Position numbers and translations under genes: made by a program
Shown: in pieces, positions 58,241 through 64,000 of the stretch
Position numbering within the stretch: the stretch's first letter is position 1
Layout of the letters: each line of letters starts with the position of its first letter
The notes under the pieces: generated by a model
Told to the model about the DNA's origin: nothing
The model's input: only the letters and a program-made list of their open reading frames with translations
Database searches by the model: none
Source: Tetrapyrgos nigripes
Taxonomy: Eukaryota; Basidiomycota; Agaricomycetes; Agaricales; Campanellaceae
NCBI GenBank assembly: GCA_013368315.1
Contig: JAACJM010000064.1
Location: forward strand, 248,001-312,000
Length of the DNA stretch: 64,000 nucleotides
Direction: 5' to 3'

Positions 58241-60816
58241 ATGGCCACCTCTTCGCAGTATCCAAGCGCTGCCGACTTGCATGCACCCCTAGCTTCTCCA
58301 GGTCTTCCTCCTAGCGAGAACGATGCCTTCCTCGAACCTCCTAGAGCAATTTTTTCTCGTTCTGGTTCAGAAACACCCATGTCAAGAGATTCTTCTGTTA
58401 TGTCAAGTGATGGACCTCTACTTCCAGCAGCTGGAAAATCAGAAGTTGATTTTGGTGCTCACCAACCCCATAACAATGGTTCGGGTAAGGCTGGCCGTCG
58501 TCGACTCGTTTTGGGAGCAGCGGCTCTGGGAGTCCTGGCTCTGGTTGCTTTGGCCGTCATCTTACCAGTATACTTTACGGTCATTAGACCCAATCAAAAC
58601 AACTCTAGTTCCGCTTCCTCATCCGGTTCTGGTTCAGGTTCGGATGCAGGTTCGGGATCCGTAGGCGGAGGTTCAGGAAATACAGAGAGTCCGACAGGCG
58701 CGACCTCAGGTGGTGATGGCAGCATAGTTCGTATGGCAGACGGAACACAGTTCACATATCAAAACAAGTTTGGAGGGTTCTGTGAGTTCAGACTCAACTA
58801 TGTGCGCATATAACTGTACTGATAATGATATTGAAGGGGTTTCTGATCCGAAAGACCCTTTCATCAACAATGCTCGCCCCAATTTATGGACACCGCCCTT
58901 GAACACTAGTTGGGACTGGGAAAAGGACCGCATCAACGGGTGAGTCGCTCCATCCTCGTTTCGCTACCGCTGCTAAATGCACCTCGTATAGTGTCAATCT
59001 TGGTGGTCTCTTCGTCATCGAGCCATTCATTACCCCTTACTTCTTTGAAAAATACCCTGGTACCATTGACGAGTGGACGCTTAGTGAAGCTATGGCCGCC
59101 GATACTGCTAGCGGGGGGTTAAGCCAACTTGAGAAGCATTACGACACCTTCATTGTCAGTCTTAGAGTATTTTTCTCCTCGCGTATGTGTCTACTGACGT
59201 ATGGCAATCCCAGACCGAACAAGACATTGCCCAGATTGCTGGGGCTGGCCTAAATTGGATTCGTTTGCCAATTCCATATTGGGCTGTGGAAACTTGGCCC
59301 GGTGAACCGTTCTTGGCAAAGACGAGCTGGAAGTGAGACATCTTCTAATTTCCTTCGTGTTCTTGTCGCTTATCTTGGTCGATTAGGTACATTCTCCGTA
59401 TCTTTGATTGGTGCAGGAAGTACGGGCTGAGAATCAAACTTGACTTGCATACTATTCCCGGGTCTCAGAACGGTATGCATTACGCGCTTCGACCGGTGTA
59501 TTTACTAATAACTTCAATTACAGGCCTCAACCATTCGGGCAAATTCGGCCAGGTCAACTTTCTGAACGGCGTGATGGGTATAGCAAATGCCCAGCGTGCT
59601 CTCGAATACATCAGAGTTATCACGCAGTTCATTGCTCAGGAACAGTATACCGACGTCATACAAATGTTTGGGATTGTCAACGAGGCTTTGGTTGACACAA
59701 TTGGAAAGGACCAGATAACGAGCTTGTGAGTATACTGTCTCCATGACTTTATTCTTCTAACACCGCTGGTTCTAGCCACCTCCAAGCCTATAACATCATT
59801 CGCGGGATTACTGGCGTTGGTGAAGGAAAGGGCCCCCATATCGCCATCGGTGATGGTTTTATTGGGATCAATGCTTGGTCAAATTTCCTTCGTGGAGGAG
59901 ACCGTTTCGTTATGGATACACATGTCTATTTGGCATTTGGCGGTGGTCCTAACAACGACCCCATTGCTACTGGAACGGGTGCCAGTGCAGGAGGACCCTG
60001 GCCCAAGATTGCTTGTAACGCCTGGGGTCCTAGCCTCAATGACAGGTACCCACAGTCCCGCAAACGTCACCCTCATACACATATACTAACGTTCTGCCGT
60101 CTTTCTCTAGTCGTTCCTCATTCGGACCTACCGTCGCCGGAGAGTTTAGCAACGGTTACAATGACTGTGGTCTCTTCCTCAAAGGGGTACCTGGTTCCCA
60201 TACATACGGAGGTGACTGTTCTCTCTTCCAAGACGCTACCAACTGGAACGAGACCATGAAAGCTGGTGTCATGGCTTTCGCCATGGCTAGCATGGACGCT
60301 CTCCAAGATTGGTTCTTCTGGACATGGAAAATCGGCAACTCCACTGCCAACAACCGCGTCGAATCCCCTCTCTGGTCCTACAAACTTGGTTTAGACCTTG
60401 GTTTCATGCCCACAGACCCGCGTAAAGCACTCGGTATATGTGCTTCCCTAGGAGCGGATTCCTCTCCTTGGGACGGAACCTTCCAATCCTGGATGCTAGG
60501 AGGTGCAGGTGCCGATCAGATTTCCCCTTCTTCCAGCTCAGCACATCCTTGGCCTCCAACTCAAATAGCAGGTGTCCCCGCAGCTTCTATGCAGTTTTTA
60601 CCTACGTATACGCCTACAGGAAGTGTCGTTAGTCTTCCTGTGCCGACATTCACGGGTGTTGCTACGACCATGAGTCTGCCTGATGGATGGGCTAATTCTG
60701 GGATAGTGCTGGAGCACCTACGCCGATTCCGGGGTGTTCGTATCCAGATGCGTTTAATGCTGTCAGTGCTGCGATTCCTACGACAGTTTGTGGTGGTGAT
60801 GGGGTTGCTGCTGTGA
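58241..60816 (+). CDS. Membrane-anchored exo-beta-1,3-glucanase, GH5 (subfamily 9 type)
   Basis: A multi-exon gene from the ATG at 58241. It is a type II membrane protein: a cytoplasmic tail of about 85 residues, basic KAGRRR, one membrane helix (LVLGAAALGVLALVALAVIL), and a Ser/Gly-rich stalk. The catalytic GH5 domain then reads GVNLGGLFVIEPFITPYFFE, GLNWIRLPIPYWAVE, KYGLRIKLDLHTIPGSQNG, FGIVNEAL (acid/base Glu), DTHVYLAF, TVAGEFSNGYNDC (nucleophile Glu) and WFFWTWKIG. It trims beta-1,3-glucan in the cell wall during growth and fruiting. At about 60700 the frame appears shifted by one base: the called frame ends at 60816, while the other frame gives a Cys-containing tail (GAPTPIPGCSYPDAF, TTVCGG) typical of the family, ending at TAA 60828-60830. 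Confidence 0.9.
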
Positions 60817-60830
60817 CTCCTGCTGCGTAA

Positions 60831-63800
60831 TCTTGCATGGTCGGTATTTAATAGTCGGACAGTATTTTAATTCTTGCCTTTGACCTTGGTTGCATTCATT
60901 ACCACTCTTTGAAAACTCTACAGCTTCGTTTCTTGCCTTGGGACTCGGTAATTCGTTTTTGTACTCAACCACAATTCGGACATGTTTGACTAGATATACC
61001 CTTCAATCACGATTTGTATGTTACTTCTTGACTCTTGTTGCTTCATGTACACCACTTCTCCGATAACCATCCATCCATTACCACTGTACGAGGCATCAAG
61101 ACAACCTCTTATTGTCTCCTATACTTTACTCTATACTCCTATACTTGCATACCTTAGCTTTATTCTTGTCAATTGTTCATTCATATAGGTAATGCTCTGC
61201 GGCGCTCTTTCAAGTCTAGCCCGATCAATTGCCGTTGATAATGATGCCCAATGGTTTTGGGCTAAACGGTTGATCAATGCCGTGCCGAGGCACAGATAGA
61301 TTTGCCTCGGTGACTCTTGATGATGGAAGCGGGATGTACATGCGCTTTTTTCCAACAGAACTTCACCCTTGTGGACCGGGTGGTCAACGTCGAAATTTTG
61401 AGCACCTTAACAGGAAGAATCTCGGACAAGCTGATCCCCTTAGACTAGCGCAGGGCACAAATTGTCAGGTACGTTCTACGTATACCTATGCAGGTAGCAA
61501 AATGCTCATGGACTTACGGTCCAGACTTTCCCGACTCCCTGCATTCGACGGGCCGACGCCAGGTGTCAGTATTAGCCTACTACTTACGATTGTCCGGGGT
61601 GTCGAGCTTAGGGATGTACTCGAAATACCCTGGTACATATCATTTACCTTGCCAGAACATTCATGTTTTCAAAGCACTGTGGAGTGAATTAGGCGCCATG
61701 GTATTTTGACACCACGATGAGGATGGAACGCTCGGTAATCCTTCTAGCTTGAAGTGGTCCAGGAAGTCATTGGATATATTAGTATATTTGTACATCAACT
61801 TGATGACCGAACCAACAGACGCTCGCTCTCTTATTCTGTATTCGGTGATATGTTTCCCGGCAGGTCAAAGCAGACATACATATGACATGAGTCGCCGTTA
61901 TGTCTTTCAAGTTATACCCGGACAATCAGGGCACATTCGATGGGCTTGCAAGAGATCAATATCAGAAGAATGATTTCCGAGCTCGGTCCCTTGGGCCACA
62001 AGGGGCATATTCTTTCAATGACATTGTCTTCAAGGGAATCGGTGAACGTCTGAATCAAGGGCCGACTCTAGGGGCATTCATAAGAGGTTTTCGACCTCAC
62101 AGGGTTCTGAACAAATCATACTTAGGGTACCTGAATATGTTCTTTCCACCTGCATCGCCCCAATTACTTTCTGCTTTCGGCCGCCATACACTTATCTTCA
62201 ACTCGTGTGTTCCCTGGCATTCAGACCATGAGTCACGTTTCCGCCCTGTACGGATACTGAGGGAGCTGGTGGCCCTGATTGAACCTGAGAAGCCCAGAAA
62301 GTTCCCCAGGACGAAGGGTTTTCATTCTTCATCCAAACAGCGACCGTAAAGGCTCGGTTTGAGGTGGTATACGTTGGTGAGAGTTATGGGTGGATTTTCC
62401 GGATTTAATTTTTGATGGGGTTGTCCGGTTACTATCCGGTAGATTCCAAGAATACCGGTTGAAGGGCACGTGTTCTTGACGCTTTTTTCGAATTTTTGGG
62501 CTGAGGTCTCTTCTCAAGAGCAACTACAACTACACAGCATAATTTTCAGCTCGGACTGCGTCAGGTTGGCCTCTCAAATGTCCGACACTTCTAGCGCCTC
62601 GGACCCTTGGAGTGTACTATCTTTCTCCAAAAGTGGTAATATTTCTGTCAGCCTTTGGTGTTTCCGATACTGAAACGAATGGAATTCTATATTTTACCAG
62701 TTGACATGCACCAATGTCATGCCAGTTGTACTCTGACTTCGCTTCTTCTCCAAAGTCTTTGTTTTCGTCACTTATCGTGGTTTGTGTTTAATAATACGTA
62801 TTCTACGGCCGTGTACTGACATCGCTTGTCCTTCGGACTATATTTTGTATTCGGCGTGCGCACCATTGCCACTAGACTGTATGATATATCTACGCAGCTT
62901 TGTGGTGAGTCTTTATTCTATACGAATTAATCACTATGACTGTTTAGGCATACCCTGGAATACCGGATTCCGCCGGATACAGGGAAAACCTGCGTTGAAT
63001 TCTTTGCCGAGGATTGTTCTTAGTACTCAGGGTCAGCTTTCGATGGTCGGGAGAGAGCCATCCAGTTTTGCGCGTTCCGAGGAAATGCCTTTCACTCTGG
63101 GAAATAGTGGAACAATTCCGGTATGCAGCTATGTCTTTCTGTCATCGCTTATTAGGCTCCACGATTCCACCTAAATTCAAACAGTGAGTGGTATGCCACC
63201 AAGCCTGATTGATCAACGTTTGTGTTGTTTAATGTGTTCTCGATTCTGATGATCTTAAATCCTTGGAGGAATATGTTCTTCGACTCAGCTTGCATCTGAC
63301 CATTTATCATTATCTTTTCTCTCCAATCTGTCAGATGATGCCCACCTCTGTCGGAATATCATTCTAAACCTAAGCCCGGGGCTGCAGATCTGTCGTTCCG
63401 TACCTTCTTCGGAGCGGACATGATCTTCCTCCGTGATGTTGCACAGCAAGAAAGGATACCATACGCAGAACACCACTGCAAGGTCTTCTGATCAAAACCT
63501 TCGACTCATTGCGATGCCAGTAATAGAAAGTTCATTAAGCAAAATGCCTTACTTCACTGACGCAATCCCAGATTGCAAGTCTCGTGCTATGGAACAAGCG
63601 TACTTTTCTATCTTCAGAAGTTATCCATGACAGAACGTGCGAGCGACGTCGGGATCCGTGAACTTTCATGATGAAATTTGATGACGAGACGCGCAAAAGA
63701 CCTCACTGATCAAAATTCTTGAGGGGTGCATACTCTTGAGTGCTTGTGAGGGGTGCTCATGACTTATTCGGGAAATATACTAGGAAATCACCGTCGCCCC

Positions 63801-64000
63801 TTTTCATTTTTGAATTCTCCTCAAATTTAGCTTCAGGCCTGGGTTTATATGGGCCTTTGTATTTGTAAGGCAAAAGTTTTTGTGTCCAAGATGCTATACA
63901 TTAGTAGTGCGTTCAGATGCAAACATTCATTGACTACGGGTCAAAATCTTCCGGCAGTTGAAAAGGCTGCAATGAGAAGGCATTAATGCTCTCAACACAG
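60831..64000. other. Terminal stretch without a recognised gene
   Basis: The left part is the 3' region of the glucanase gene. Plus-strand frames at 61277-61687 and 61900-62349 (149 codons, true ATG) and 62782-63174 are longer than most chance frames here but contain no domain, signal peptide or convincing splice join. They may be remnants of a decayed gene or chance. Confidence 0.3.

Noticed and set aside
57480..58241. 253-codon plus-strand frame upstream of the glucanase
   Set aside because: No domain or signal, it overlaps the promoter and the glucanase start, and its composition is not protein-like.

Overview
This window is nuclear DNA from a mushroom-forming basidiomycete (Agaricomycetes). 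The genes carry many short introns of about 50-60 nt with GT-AG borders. The gene content is typical of that group: DUF6593 proteins, a membrane-anchored GH5-type exo-beta-1,3-glucanase, an agaric-style HMG-box factor, BTB and F-box proteins, a DUF2828/vWA protein, and a hAT transposon with BED finger. Exon borders were worked out by hand; for several genes the exon lengths sum to a clean reading frame, which supports the models.

Layout. 1-2231 (-): hAT transposase cut by the window edge and carrying an in-frame stop. 2497-2925 (-) and 5214-5723 (+): two broken pieces of phosphotransferase (APH)-like genes, with a BTB protein (3690-4666, -) between them. 6211-6356: a long hairpin. 7046-11063 (+): a large low-complexity, Cys-cluster protein. 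11566-13439 (-): a secretory, single-span membrane protein. 14801-15421 (+): a small secreted protein. 15743-17269 (-): a compact SRA-YDG protein. 18272 to about 23055 (-): a predicted pseudokinase fused to armadillo repeats. 23993-24357 (-): cytochrome c oxidase subunit of the VIIc/Cox8 family. 25200-29500: a repeat-rich stretch with two tandem DUF6593 genes (-). 29735-30872 (-): mitochondrial phosphate carrier. 31861-34194 (+): DUF2828/vWA protein. 34430-35835 (+): geranylgeranyl diphosphate synthase. 36054-39128 (-): Mx-like dynamin GTPase. 39129-43901: mostly gene-poor. 43902-46457 (+): F-box protein. 47002-48482 (-): uncharacterised protein. 49529-51457 (+): HMG-box factor. 52577-53276 (+): small uncharacterised protein. 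53277-58240: gene-poor, with a diverged tandem duplication. 58241-60816 (+): exo-beta-1,3-glucanase. The last 3 kb has no gene that I can name.

The genes do not form one pathway. They mix housekeeping functions (COX, phosphate carrier, GGPP synthase), cell-wall remodelling, and regulatory or chromatin proteins (HMG, SRA, BTB, F-box). The most unusual items are the pseudokinase-armadillo fusion, the minimal SRA protein, the repeat insertion in the Mx-like dynamin, the tandem DUF6593 pair with a 10-bp phased promoter repeat and an insertion in one copy, and two GC-AG introns in neighbouring genes.
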